A DNA stretch of 64,000 nt. Source: Nautilus pompilius. Its lineage: Eukaryota > Mollusca > Cephalopoda > Nautilida > Nautilidae. The notes under the pieces were generated by a model. That model was not told where the DNA came from and searched no databases. It saw nothing but the letters and a program-made list of their open reading frames with translations. Position numbers and translations under genes: made by a program. The stretch covers positions 1,265,001 to 1,329,000 of the forward strand of contig JACATO010000307.1 of the NCBI GenBank assembly GCA_018389105.1. The letters run 5' to 3'. Below, in pieces: positions 48,690 through 59,669 of this stretch; position 1 is the first letter of the stretch, and each line of letters starts with the position of its first letter.

Positions 48690-49875
48690 TTCTGCTGTAC
48701 AATGAATAGCACAGCAGCAGCCATTGGAATGCTGATAAATGAATAACAAAACTTTTTTTTTCCTTTATTAATTACTGGTTGTATAGTTGGTATTGTTTTT
48801 AAAATATTTTTCATAATAAACAATGAATCTCATATTACTTTTCAAAAATATTTTATTAATATTTTTGTTGAAATGTGATGTCATTTTAAATTTCATTATT
48901 ATTTAATTTATGATTTTTAAATCATGTTGCTTTATTATATTTATATACTGAAGAAAAGGAAATGGAAGTATTCATTGAAATAAACCTTTTACTGGTTTCT
49001 TTATATCTTTAATGACAATGAATATACTTCTAATATATTTATTATTCTTTGTCTGTTTTTTCCATTCCCAAAATTCAAAAATTTTCACTCTCTTAATGAA
49101 AAGCACAATATTTTTCAGCTTTAAAAGTATAAATAAACTTATTTTTATTGTTTGTTCTACTACATTTGATTTTTTTAAAAAATTTGGTAGCATAAACCTT
49201 ATATATATTATTTTTCAATAATCAGTATTATTTGTGTACATTTGTTTATCTTCAGATACTATACATATCTCCAGGAAGGTGAATGGAAAAAGTAACTGAC
49301 TGCATATCTTGAAAATAGAGAGTGCTTTGTAAGTAACAGCATTTCCATGTTTACAAGACTCTGTCATAAATTCTTGCATGCTTCATCCATTTTAAAACAA
49401 ACTCTTGACAGATACACCAGCTGGATACAACATTAAAGAATAAGAGGCTTTCCTACATAGTGGCTTGCTACTGAAGGTCACTACTTTACAGCACTGGTTT
49501 TCGTTGGAAATAGGTGTATTGTCCAATGTCAACCTTTCCTCAGTGGCTCACTGCAGCAACTCTCCTGCTTGCCACAATAAACAATAGTGATGTGTGACAT
49601 ACATTTATCAGGACAAACTTACAACTTAATTTGTAGTTAGTGGTAGTGTTTTGGATTTAGCAAGTCAGAGATTTCATCTTTTATGCCATGGTTGCACATA
49701 ACATAGACAACTGAATCATAAGACATGGCACATGATTGTATAAATTTTTGTAATGGCAGAATGAAGGTTTGAGTTACTCTTTCTGTAATTTTAATCACAC
49801 AATATACTGCACATATTCTGATCCTTTATTATTTTTTAAATTTTAATTTATTTATTTACTCTTTTTTTTACATAA
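48690..49875. other. AT-rich stretch, nothing recognised
   Basis: Frames near 49,012-49,221 are Phe/Ile-rich chance frames. No repeat end is recognised. Confidence 0.5.
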
Positions 49876-49879
49876 CTTA

Positions 49880-50030
49880 TCGATCCCCCCAGTGGCCAAA
49901 TCTACAAATTCTGGGAATGCATTCCCAATGATCCCCTCTGTATGTACACTTCTGTTGGCATGTGTTATCATTTGGGAGTTCAAGCAACTGACTGCAGGAA
50001 GTAACCTTATGGTCACCTGGTATAAACGTT
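49880..50030. repeat. SINE family 1, copy 2 (one end only)
   Basis: It matches the distal half of the 6.4 kb copy: GGAATGCATTCC, GGCATGTGTTATCATTTG, then GCAACTGACTGCAGGAAG and TAACCTTATGGTCACC. The centre holds the 16-base palindrome TGGGAATGCATTCCCA at about 49,912-49,927. The proximal part and tRNA head are absent. Confidence 0.6.
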
Positions 50031-50189
50031 AGCAACCAAAAGTTAGGAAGCATAAACAAATATGAGAGGAATTATTTAAAATATATATAGTATAAACATT
50101 TAAGTATTTTTTCCCATAAAACAGTGAAAATTTATTACATGGATGCAAAAAGTACACACATTTGATACACTTGGATATATATATACATA

Positions 50190-50403
50190 CATATATATTT
50201 TTAAAAATCTGAATAGCTCTCTTTGTTCTGATAACAGTTTTGAAATCTCTGAGATATATTAAATAACTTTGCTGAATACCTGAGTGATGCAGCACCAGTT
50301 TCCTGACATTTCTGTCAATTTCATCCCAAAAGAGTTTAATGGGTAATAAATAAGGTGATTTTGGTAGCAAAACCATGTTCTGCCTTATTGGCGTTACACG
50401 CAT
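50190..50403 (-). pseudogene. Tc1 transposase C-terminal fragment
   Basis: The open frame reads LLPKSPYLLPIKLFWDEIDR NVRKL, matching 'PPQSPDLNPIELVWDELDRKVRKL' with D-L-N changed, and keeps the last acidic residue (E in WDEIDR). It then has SYLIYLRDFKTVIRTKRAIQ, matching 'xxxxEYLRxLxxxMPRxCKAVI'. Everything after residue 70 (codons below about 50,190) is AT-rich read-through. The upstream catalytic parts are in other frames. Confidence 0.7.
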
Positions 50404-51110
50404 TGTCCAGAAGTGTGCTAAGCATCTTTATTCTGTTGAAGAATCAACCCTGCGCCTAATGGTCAACAGCCAGAAGAAGGAATTGCACATCTCTACAGAA
50501 TACTGTGGTAATACTCTTTAGTCAGTTCTATTAATTCTACAAAGATCACCAACTGAATTGATTCCAAAACAATCCCAAACCATTATTCTATCTCTTCAGT
50601 GTTTAACTGTAGGAAAAAAACATTAATCTGACAAGTGTTCTCCAACTCGTCTGCACACAAATATTCTGTTGGGATGTAAACACCTAAAACTTTGAATCAT
50701 CAGTGCAGAATTTGTTATTCCAATCTTTTATAATCCAATGTTCATGTAATTTCCCCCATTGCAACCTTTTTTTTGTTCTTCTAGCAGGCTTAAGCAGTGT
50801 TCTTTTTTTAAATATCCACATGGTAATTTAAATTGGCAGCTGTAATACCTTTTTACTGTTGTCAAGGACACTGAATTTTTCTTTTTTTCTATTTAGCTGC
50901 TTTGTAATCTCTAGGAGTTTAAGCTTTCCATTTTGCTTACTCAACAGTAAAGTATGTTTGTCCTTTAGCTCCCTGTATTTTCTGTCTGTATTATTTCCAG
51001 TCTTCTGTTGTCGTTCATTGTGTAGTGAATGCCTTTGTTGGAAATTACAAATTTCTTGGCAATCTCTTCTTTTATCAAGCCTTTCTTTCGTCAAGTTTAA
51101 ATAGCAGATA
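50190..51110 (-). mobile_element. Decayed Tc1-like transposon
   Basis: Minus-strand Tc1 transposase blocks are in order. The frame 50,828-51,094 resembles the N-terminal HTH linker (ELKDKHTLLLSKQNGKLKLL with KQLNRK, compare 'KISxRDxRxIxRxVxKNPxxTAKQLxNEL'). Near 50,680-50,720 is FCTDDSKF, the 'LFSDESKF' block with the first catalytic Asp partly kept. Near 50,590-50,650 is the 'ICVQTSWRT' region. The final part lies at 50,200-50,400. Ends were not found, and the lineage differs from the relic at 59.7 kb. Confidence 0.7.
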
Positions 51111-51284
51111 AAGTTTCATGATAAATTTGCTTTTTATCACCCTGACAACAAAAAAGTTTCCAATAAATGTAAATTTCAACAGTTGCAACTTCTCTAAAGT
51201 TTAGAAGTTGCTTTAAATAAATGTTTATTAGATATATGTATTTCTTTTTTTGCATTTGTTGTTTTGGATCTTGAGTTCACTATC

Positions 51285-51308
51285 TTAGGACAAGAAATGA
51301 ATTGATGA

Positions 51309-51342
<34 letters not shown>

Positions 51343-51570
51343 TTATTTTTTTTAATGGGATACCGAATTTTTTCCTCTCTACAATAGTGATGCAGTATGG
51401 GATTTAGTACTGGCCTGTGGTTACTAAGACGGTGATTGCGTGAAGGATTCTTAGGTTTAGTTAATTCTAGCTCTTGTGAGAAGTCATGGGGGAATGGGTA
51501 TCCAATTCTCAGAACATCCGTTACAGATTGAATGGTTTCTTGCAAAAATTTCTTCAAACAATTTCCCTAG
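51285..51570 (-). mobile_element. Possible 3' end of a retroposon with (TAA)n tail
   Basis: On the minus strand a less AT-rich stretch (51,360-51,557) runs into an A-rich tract and then a perfect (ATA/TAA)n run at 51,308-51,342, the layout of the 3' end of some LINEs and SINEs. The 90-codon frame here has SQELELTKPKNPSRNHRLSN and CREEKIRYPIK but no known domain. No second copy is in the window, so the call rests on layout only. Confidence 0.35.
51308..51342 (+). repeat. (ATT)n microsatellite
   Basis: Uninterrupted ATT units occur over about 35 bases, followed by a T-rich tract. Confidence 0.95.
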
Positions 51571-53037
51571 GTGACTAAAAATGCTGTCAACACTGAGATC
51601 AGATTTGTGCACATCCTAACCTGTTTTAATGAGAACAGGTTGAAATAAATGGTTCCAATGCTGACCTGAAAGCTAATGACTTTGCATCCTTTGAATTATG
51701 GTACAAACATGTAGAATTAGTCTTGTTTTTCTCAAGTTATCTATGTACCATAGAAAAAAATTTTCCCTATAGCATTTTTTTTTTTTAAATTAGTGATACA
51801 GACATGAGTGACTATCACCGGAATTTCAAAGCAATTAGAAAATGAGTTTAGCCTAGTGTGCATCAGTTGCAGTGAATTCAGACGGAAAAAACTGGGGATT
51901 TGTATTTTATCTTGTTTTCAGGATACTTATTTTTTTGCTTGACAATTTAGTTCAGTACATTGGATGCAGAAGTACATCAAACTACAAAACTTCTCTGCTG
52001 TTTATTTTCTAGATTGATTTTCTTTTTTTTTTCCAAAATATACTGGTTTGCTTATTTACTATAGATTTTTTTTTTTTTTGATAATTATGGTCAAGATTAG
52101 CCTTATCAATCTTCGGAATGTGCTTCTCTACAAATAGAGAATACAGCTCACAGACTGAATTATTTAAGGAGCTTTGCATAATCAACCAAAGGGGATGCAT
52201 TAGAAAAAGTAAATAGACATAATGGCACAGGATTATATGAATCAGAATGTATTTTTTAAGACTACTTTACAACAAACCAATTGCCAGGTTTCATTTTAAC
52301 ATCTCTAGTAGAAATTAAGTAATTTTCCCAATGCTATGACGAGAAAATATAGCAATTCATGAATTATATGAAATAGTAATTTTGGTGTCATGGGATTTCT
52401 CACACATTATTTAGTAATGTAGGCAGTTTTTATGTATATTTGTTCATGTCATTACCTAAATTTGTTATGCTATTTGCATTTCTTTGTTTGTTTATTGTAA
52501 TTATGTATGGTATTTATTTATAAATTTGATTATAAAGTTTTTTTTTAGTGATTTTCAGTATTGAAATATACAAATTTTTATCTTATGAATAAAACTATGA
52601 TTTAATGAATATAATTACAATAAATGCGCATGAATTAGAATCCGTTTATTATATATATATATATAGCTTCTTAGACCCTAGTGATGCATGTATATATACT
52701 CCCTTCTTATTGGTTCAGGTTACTAATCACTGCTGTGGCATGTTTTGGCTTTTTAACCAAACAAAAAATGTTATGGAATAATTAAATTAATCTTGGTTCT
52801 GTTTGTTAGCAATGTACTTTCTTTTCTGTGTGGAACCTACAAAAGGTATCTCTGGCTGTTGCAAAAATACAAACAAACAAACAATTTTCCTTTTTTTTTA
52901 TGGTGAATATTGTTTTTGATACACTTTATTTTTATAAAATTATAAGATTTTAGTGTAGCAAACAAAGAAAATAATGGTACATTGTTATTGTAGATTTTTA
53001 GAACAATTTGACTTATACAATTTATTCGAAATCTAAA
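51571..53037. other. AT-rich stretch, nothing recognised
   Basis: Poly-T tracts occur near 51,775-51,786 and 52,067-52,080, and a (TA)n run near 52,651-52,666. It ends at the TA flank of the next pogo-type element. Confidence 0.5.
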
Positions 53038-53039
53038 TA

Positions 53040-53765
53040 CAATAAACTCTGGATATAGTGGCATTCTATCTAACAGCACATGTCACAGCTCTGACAGCAG
53101 ACACAGCAACCAACTTAAGTTTGTTTACAGTCACCATCTTGGTAGTGTGCATAGCTCATTTCTCTCGTCTTTTATCATATGATAACTTTTGTACCCTTTA
53201 ACAATGGCTCCTATATTTAACAAAGCAAGTACTGGAGAAAAACGAAGGACTACACTTAACATTGCTGATAAAATTGAAATAGACAAGAAATTAGAAAAAG
53301 GAGTAAGCAGGAATGTTTTGATACATGAGTACAATGTTGGTTTGTCGATTGTTCTTATGCAGCAATTGAAACAATAATGCCAGAGGAGGGCAGGTAACAG
53401 AAGAGAAGTAAGCAGTGTTGTGTAGTGTATCATTATGCTTTTTTATGCATATGTAACGTTGTGCATATATTTTAAAAATATAATTATGTTTTATTCACAT
53501 GTATGTTCCCTATATAACTTGTGCATATTTTTTTTTAAGTGGATCATGTTTTATTTAAGCATATTTTCCATATGCAACTTGATATAAATGCATTTTTTGA
53601 ATATTTTGATTAAACTGGCAGCACATACACATCCTTTGTATATTATACCTATTTACACCTCCCATATACCTTACTTATATGGACACTCCATATAACAGAA
53701 TATTCGATATAACAGCATTCCCAGATTCCCCGAGGTTGCCGTTATTTAAAGAATTTGCAGTACTG
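53040..53765 (+). mobile_element. Short pogo-type element, internally deleted
   Basis: The left end CAATAAACTCTGGATATAGT (53,040) follows TA, and the right end finishes ACTG at 53,765 followed by TA. 'Ggatataxxggcattctat(c)taaca' on the left and 'tccatataacag ... cgatataacagcattcc' on the right are inverse subterminal repeats typical of Tigger-type ends. The total of 726 bp holds only the N-terminal end of a transposase gene, so most of the gene has been lost. Confidence 0.7.
53204..53377 (+). pseudogene. Pogo-type transposase N-terminal HTH remnant
   Basis: From ATG at 53,204 the frame reads MAPIFNKASTGEKRRTTLNI then ADKIEIDKKLEKGVSRNVLI. This is a psq/CENP-B-N type HTH ('KRKxLTIxEKIEIIxxLExGxSxxxLAxEYNVxxSTI') in which the second half is altered (EYNVGLSIVL). 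It stops after 58 codons, where the second HTH and DDE domain would follow. An in-frame upstream ATG at 53,189 is less likely. It shares the HTH-only layout of the intact gene at 16.9 kb but is a different lineage. Confidence 0.6.
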
Positions 53766-53767
53766 TA

Positions 53768-55365
53768 AGTTTATATCCTTTCATAAACAATTTATACAGT
53801 TATTTAAATGGTTTTTTTTTTTTTTTTGCTTTTTTCAGGCATATATATATATATATTGTGTTCAGATAATCTATTAACTCACTGAAATCTATGAAAAGTA
53901 GACTATTATTATTATTATCATTATGGATGAGCAACTATGTAACATTTTTAAAAAAAGATTTTGATTAAGATTGTTATTCTTTTATTTTTCAAATCTTTTC
54001 TGAATTATAAAAGTATCATTTCAGAACCTTGACTTTAAAATGGAAATTCAATTAAAAAAATAAGATAGGGACTTCTAAAAATAATATTCATTAATTCTTT
54101 GAACACAGAGTTTGCTTCCTAAATGACTAGATGATGAATTAACAACACTTGGGTATAAATATTAGTCTGCTGAAGACTAAATTACATACCATTTATACTT
54201 GTGCATGTCTATTGCTCAAGATCTGATATCTTTTTTAATACCTTTTAAAATTTCAAACTATTTAAGACTTTAAATCTGACCAGATTTTTGGAAAGTAATA
54301 TTTATTAAATATATTTTAAATGTTAAAAAAGTATATATTTGCCATGTGCTGATGATCAATAAACTTATGAGTTCTAAAGATTTAAACTTTGCCTAAGAAG
54401 AATTTTTTAATATATTTATTTTTCTTTGGAGTGATTGCATGAGAGAACTTTGAACAGTTTGTTTTGTTTTCACTATCAAAATATAAAAGTTGTGTTGTTA
54501 CTCATTACAAGTTACATTGTTGCTTGGAAAATGGAAAATGATTATGCAACCATTTATACAGATAAATAGCAGATGAAGTTTAATATGGTTAATTTATAAC
54601 TGGAAAATACTCATATTGGTAATAATATAATGCATAAGAATCATATCTTGAATTGCATATATATTTTTTTAAATTCCTGATTCTATGAAATATCTAAAAA
54701 TTTTGTCAAAAACATATTACAATTCAAAACTTCTGTAAAGATTTTCTCAAATTTTATAAAAGTGAATATAGCTGATGTGATTGTCACTTTAACATGTTGT
54801 GCACAATGTTCAATGAATTTAATAACTGTTAGGTTAATTTGCCTGTGCCATTTTATTTTTATTGGCACTGGTTCTTTGATGAGTGCATCAACTTTTAGAC
54901 ATGGAATACATTTCTTTTCTATGGAGTCATGAGCGCATGAATTGAAATGTTTTAATCATTAATAGCTAGTTATGTATTAAAACTGTGTCCTCAAGTTCCT
55001 GGAGGAAAAAAACAACTTGTCTCCATGAAGTTCTTGGTGCTACTGCTTAGTTCTATTTTTATTAGTCTTTATTTTTCTCATGAACTCTTTCCTCAAGTGT
55101 GAAAACAAATACTGATCAAACTTATTAGTTTATGTAAACATGTCCATTAAAGCAAGCTACATACATCCAGTTTCCACAATAATCAACTTTTTGAAAGAGT
55201 TGAGTATTTGAATGTGTTTTCAGAAGTCAATGCTATGTTTATTGAGCACTGTGATAGTGATCTGCTCCTATGTGAGCCTCATGTTTGTTTTACCATTGTT
55301 GATGCAGTAATAGTGATTTATGGATATACTCTATGTTTTGTTGCATTTTTTAAACATTCTGCCCT
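53768..55365. other. AT-rich stretch, nothing recognised
   Basis: A (TA)n run lies near 53,839-53,856 and a T15 run just before it. No genes are seen. The missing left end of the older pogo element should lie in the last kilobase but was not recognised. Confidence 0.45.
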
Positions 55366-55676
55366 CAAAATGCTTCCAAAAGAAAAAAAAAAAATGATGA
55401 TAGTGCTGACTGCAGCAGGGCAAAAAGAAAACAAAGTATTATGTATAAAAGAAAAGGTAGAGATATTGCAAAAACTTGATCTGCAACCAGAGCGTGTAAT
55501 GAATATGGTGTTCCAACCATGACTATTTATGACCTAAAGAAGCAATGAGAAAAATATTGAAATTTTATGTCGATAGAGAAAATAATTATGCCATGGCTCA
55601 AAGGAAAAATCTTAGTGAACCTAAACTTGAAAGTATAGATAAATTTCATACATCAAACATTGAAGGAATGGTGATA

Positions 55677-55699
55677 CAGTAGAATCGCAGTAATGCGAA
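55677..55699 (+). repeat. Left terminal inverted repeat of nested Tigger element
   Basis: A 23-base end pairs with 57,907-57,929 with three mismatches, directly after TA. Confidence 0.85.
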
Positions 55700-56010
55700 G
55701 TTCAAGAGAAGAAGCCTCTCACTTTGCATTAAGCGGAGGTTCGCATAAACCATGTTGTATAAAAGTCAATGTTTTTTCTTTAATTGTGGATATTTTGTTT
55801 ATAACATTCATATATTGCTAATTGAAGTATTATTTTTGTAAATTTTATTTTCGCGAAGTATAAAACAAAAAATAAAAATTTATGTGAACTGAGATTCTTG
55901 TTGAGGCAAAATTTAAGAAAGAATGTAATAAAAAAATACAAATGGATTTATAACCTTTATTTGAAGTAAGGAACAATAATTTCTCATACTGTATAACAAA
56001 CAAGTTCAAA

Positions 56011-57443
56011 TTATACAAAGAAGTCAGTAATATTCTTCTGCTTAAGGCAAGAGGAGTACTTCTTGTCCATCCATTTTTCAAGGCCATTAAGGTGTTCACT
56101 AATGCTGGGTGGATTTTCTTCGCCTGCCCACATGAAAAGCTTCAGAGTCCACAACGCATCTGCTGCTTGGCGGTAGGTGGGTGGTGGCTCAAGGTACACC
56201 TCAGGTTCGTCTTCTTCCTCGACATCAATTTCTTGTCTGTTCATCACTGTCTGAGCAATGTCTTCAACTGAGAAGGGAGCTGAGGTAAGGAGGTTGTCAT
56301 CCCCCGTTGCGTATGCCTCTGCTTCTTCCAGTGAGACTTGCAGTTGCCTCTTTCACCTCAGCAGCTCCGCGACAGGCAAGTCATCTTCATTGTCCTCGAG
56401 AGTGGGAACGGGAGTTTCGCTCTTGAGGCCACAATGTGAGAATGATTTGGCGATTGTATGTGGCTTAACGTTGCTCCAAGCACATGTGATGCCACCAATA
56501 GCCTGGAGAACCATCCACTTAGGCTATGATTCCTTGGTCCATGGGCTGGGTGACGGACATTTAATAGCCTTCAGCGGTGCTTGGATGCTATGTGCCGAAC
56601 AATTGTCTAGCACTAATGCCATCTTCTTCTCTCGATGGAATCGACTGTCAAGCTTCATTAACCAGCAAGTAAAGATGTCACTGGTCATCCACGTGTTGCT
56701 GTTGGCCTCCGAGTCCACCTCGAGATTTGCTGCATTAATTTTTTTACAGCTGAAGACGTGGGGCCTGATGCTCTTGTTTATCACCAGAGGCCTCAGCTTG
56801 TCTGATCCTATCATGTTGGCTGCCAGCAGGAGGGTGACCCTTGTGTTGGACAGCTTGCCTCCACGACCGTCTTCGTCATTGTACGCAAGGGTTTTGTTCA
56901 GCTGCAGCTTATAGAAGAGCCAAGTCTCGTCTGCATTGTAAATGCAGTCAGGACTGTATTTCTTGAGGAGTTGGGGAAGTAGTGTTGACTTCCAAGCATC
57001 CACAGCCTCAGGGATTACGGACGTAGCCTCTCCCTTTATACAATGGTATCTAAGTCCTTCCTCACTTTGAAGCGGTCCAGCCATCCATTGCTGCAGTGGA
57101 ATTTGGAATGTCCCATTTCTTCTGCAAGCTGCACGGCCTTCTCCTGGAGAACAGGTCCACAGATGGAGATGTTACTGGACCAAGCGGTTCTCAGCCATAG
57201 GTCGAGAGCCTCCTCCACATCTTCATACTTGGCCTTCCTTAATCTCTGACATTTAGAATCAAATTTCTGTTGTTCGTATGCCACTTTGTACTCCCCGCTC
57301 TTGGTGAGCCATGTTGAAAGTGTATTCAACGTCACTCCAAATTACTTTGCTATTTGGGAATTGCTCTTCTTGCCCTCCTCAACCAGCTGGATAGCAGCAT
57401 ACTTGGTTTCCAAGGAAATTGACTGCTTACGTTTGGTAGCCAT
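56011..57443 (-). pseudogene. TIGD4/6-like Tigger transposase, few breaks
   Basis: The start is ATG at 57,443: MATKRKQSISLETKYAAIQL, a psq-type HTH, with one in-frame stop near 57,344. The frame then reads on as SIDxFxxxx-like text to the CENP-B-type second HTH (ICGPVLQEKAVQLAEEMGHS, GWLDRFKVRK). A frameshift near 57,045 leads to the 186-codon frame 56,524-57,084. That frame has IYNADETWLFYKLQLNKTLA (first catalytic Asp), TRVTLLLAANMIGSDKLRPL, WMTSDIFTCWLMKLDSRF and MALVLDNCSAHS (second Asp). The 'QPMDQGII' block is seen at about 56,530 in a shifted frame, after loss of roughly 20 residues. The C-terminal tail (WMVLQAIGGITCAWSNVKPH and ending CLKQKNITDFFV) continues to 56,011 with one more stop. 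Full-length relatives have about 500-550 residues. Not functional as it stands. Confidence 0.8.
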
Positions 57444-57906
57444 TGTTAAAACAAAAACTTCCATAAATCACAATCACACAAACCCCCTTAAATATAGGCC
57501 AGTATGTGGAGCTTCAGTAAAGAATTGCATTCTGCATGACCTGAAACAACCTGAAGCGGCGAGGACACGACCTCTCTGCAATGCTAAATAAGGTCACGTG
57601 TTTAAATTTCTAATGTGATAACATTTTAATTATATTTTGTTTATAATAAAAAGTGAATTTGCTTGTATTTTATTGGTAAATAAAATGTTATGCTGCAATA
57701 TTTGGTATTGAATAAGAGTGACCTCGTTTTATACTTCGCAATAGGCCATACCAAAATGCTTGATTATGCAAAAGTGGTTCGCATTAAGACATGTGTTCGT
57801 ATAAAGAGAGTTCGTGGTAGCCCATGTGATTATTGTTAAAAGCAAATGGGAAAAAAGAAGAGAAGGCAATCACTTCGTATTAACCCAAAGTTCTTGTAAT
57901 CCAGGG

Positions 57907-57929
57907 TTCGCATTACCGCAGTTCTACTG
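57907..57929 (-). repeat. Right terminal inverted repeat of nested Tigger element
   Basis: This is the inverse partner of the left end, directly before TA. Confidence 0.85.
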
Positions 57930-58050
57930 TATCTGGATCTTTATTCTGTAAAAAAGCAAAGAAATTTCACAAAGAAATGGATATCTCACAGCATTGTGAC
58001 TTTACTGTTGGCTAGCTTTAAAGGTTTAAACAGCAGCATGGCATTCACTG

Positions 58051-59660
58051 TTAGATCCATACCAGACACCAACAAATAATGAATATCTATCTGGTCCAGG
58101 ATGTGCTGATAAAAGAACAATTAAAATTAAAGAAGTAGTTAACACTGTTAGAAATGTTCCAGAAGGTACCCAAGTAGAATGTTTGAACTCCTCTTCCTAT
58201 TCCACTCTGTCCCTCCATAGTGACTCAGAAGAAACAGAGTCTTGCTTTTATCCAACAACATCATCTCCAGTCCATGTTGGTGATCAATTAACAACAGGTA
58301 AGGTAAAATGAAAATGAAGACAGAACAATTTCTTTATTTGATTTTCCACATACAACATTAGTATGGGAAAATCTGCCAACTAAATGTCACTGTTCATGGG
58401 GTACATAGTGGTGTAGATGGAAAATGCACCTATCCTGACATAATGGAGGCATACATCATACATGTAGGGAAATTATTATATATATATAGTATCTTTGTTG
58501 ACATTAGAACATTGTGAGTATGAAATATGTTACTATATATAATTGAATCACCTACTTGACGAATCTAACAGTTACTATGTTGGGTTTCCTTGAACATATG
58601 TACACCGAACATTTTGGATGTCTGATTCTCTACTGTACTTGCATTACTTTTTCTTATCATACCCACAAAAATCTGAAATATTTTAAATTGAACTAAATTT
58701 ACTACTGGCAACAAAATGGAATTTTGGAGACCATGATGTTGCAGATTTAAAAGAAGTAGTTTTGAAAAGTGAATAGCATTTTTAAAAAAAAAAAATTTTT
58801 AAGTAATTCAAAATTTTGCATTCATCAAATTTCATACTCAGTGCAGTGAATGGATTATATTACAAATGCATGATTACTTAACTATTCTGTATACCAAGAA
58901 AGATTCATGAAGCCATATTTAAAAAAAAAAAACCCAGAAAGAATGGTTTAAATAGTCAATCATTATCATGTCTTGTATTGAGATATAAATTATTTTATTT
59001 TTCAATTTAAATTTCTATCAGTATATTGATTGTTATGTTTTCTGATAAAAAATCAAAACAAAAAAACATTTTGCAGTATTTCCTATTAGTGTTTGGAAGT
59101 TTTAAATAGAAATTCCTGAAAGAACTGTATATACCCTTTTGCTGAATGGTATTTCAGGAGTTATGCAAATATAGAATTTTAATTTCTCTACTTTTATTTA
59201 GTTTGTTTTCTAAATGGTTATTCATGTTAATTGTTCTTATTGTTTATGTTGTTACTGTTGTAATATTTAAAATAAACATTTTTTTTAAATTTGAAAACAT
59301 ACTGCACATTTTCAAAAGCAACTTTATTATCCTAATAATCAGATAAACTTTTGCATATTATTTTTTTTTTAATTAATGGTTTTTGTAATTTGATACTCAA
59401 AGTATTTGCTCATAGATGAATAATTACCATGATCCTGAATGACAGTCTTTTTTGTTATTATGATTTTATCATTGAAAGCATATAGCTAACTATTGTCATT
59501 TTTATGTAGTTTCCACATCATTACATACTGGACTTAAATGCTTTGCAATCTTTGAGTAGGATCAATTTCTTTAAAAAAAGGAAATATAGAAATGCATTTC
59601 TTTATTCTATTAAATGGTGTTATTGCAGTTTAAAACTGGATGCTTATTTCATTAACATCT
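58051..59660. other. AT-rich stretch with possible end of the older pogo element
   Basis: The first 250 bases still show some open text (ECLNSSSYSTLSLHSDSEET near 58,185-58,240) of unknown origin. The sequence GATTCTCTACTGTA near 58,623-58,636 looks like a pogo-type right end, but no left partner was found. The rest is AT-rich with an A12 run near 58,921. Confidence 0.4.
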
Positions 59661-59669
59661 AAATCTAAT

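Larger units (their letters stand above)
55677..57929 (-). mobile_element. TIGD4/6-like Tigger element, nested, near full length
   Basis: The left end is CAGTAGAATCGCAGTAATGC and the right end on the minus strand CAGTAGAACTGCGGTAATGC; 20 of the first 23 bases match. TA flanks both sides (55,675-55,676 and 57,930-57,931). GTTCGCAT-type motifs are repeated inside both ends. CpGs are well kept, so the insertion is relatively young. Length is 2,253 bp and it carries one minus-strand transposase gene with a few breaks. It sits inside the second-HTH coding region of an older pogo-type gene in the opposite orientation. Confidence 0.85.
55370..58050 (+). mobile_element. Older pogo-type transposase gene split by a Tigger insertion
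   Basis: The plus strand from ATG at 55,370 encodes a psq-type HTH protein. Its first part (KVLCIKEKVEILQKLD, then 'VPTMTIYDLKKQ' and EKILKFYVDRENNYAMAQRK in shifted frames) ends at 55,676. A 2,253-bp Tigger copy follows. From 57,932 the second HTH resumes with AKKFHKEMDISQHCDFTVG and RFKQQHGIH. With the insert and one TA copy taken out, the junction reads GMVISGSLFCKKAKKF in a single frame, matching 'GxxISGPxLCEKAxxF'. The sequence after 58,050 no longer resembles the DDE domain, so the host gene was itself truncated or deleted. Stops and small shifts occur in both halves. Confidence 0.75.

Noticed and set aside
56258-56914. 218-codon plus-strand frame, second longest in the window
   Set aside because: It lies wholly antisense to the TIGD4/6-like transposase, whose catalytic blocks are readable on the minus strand.
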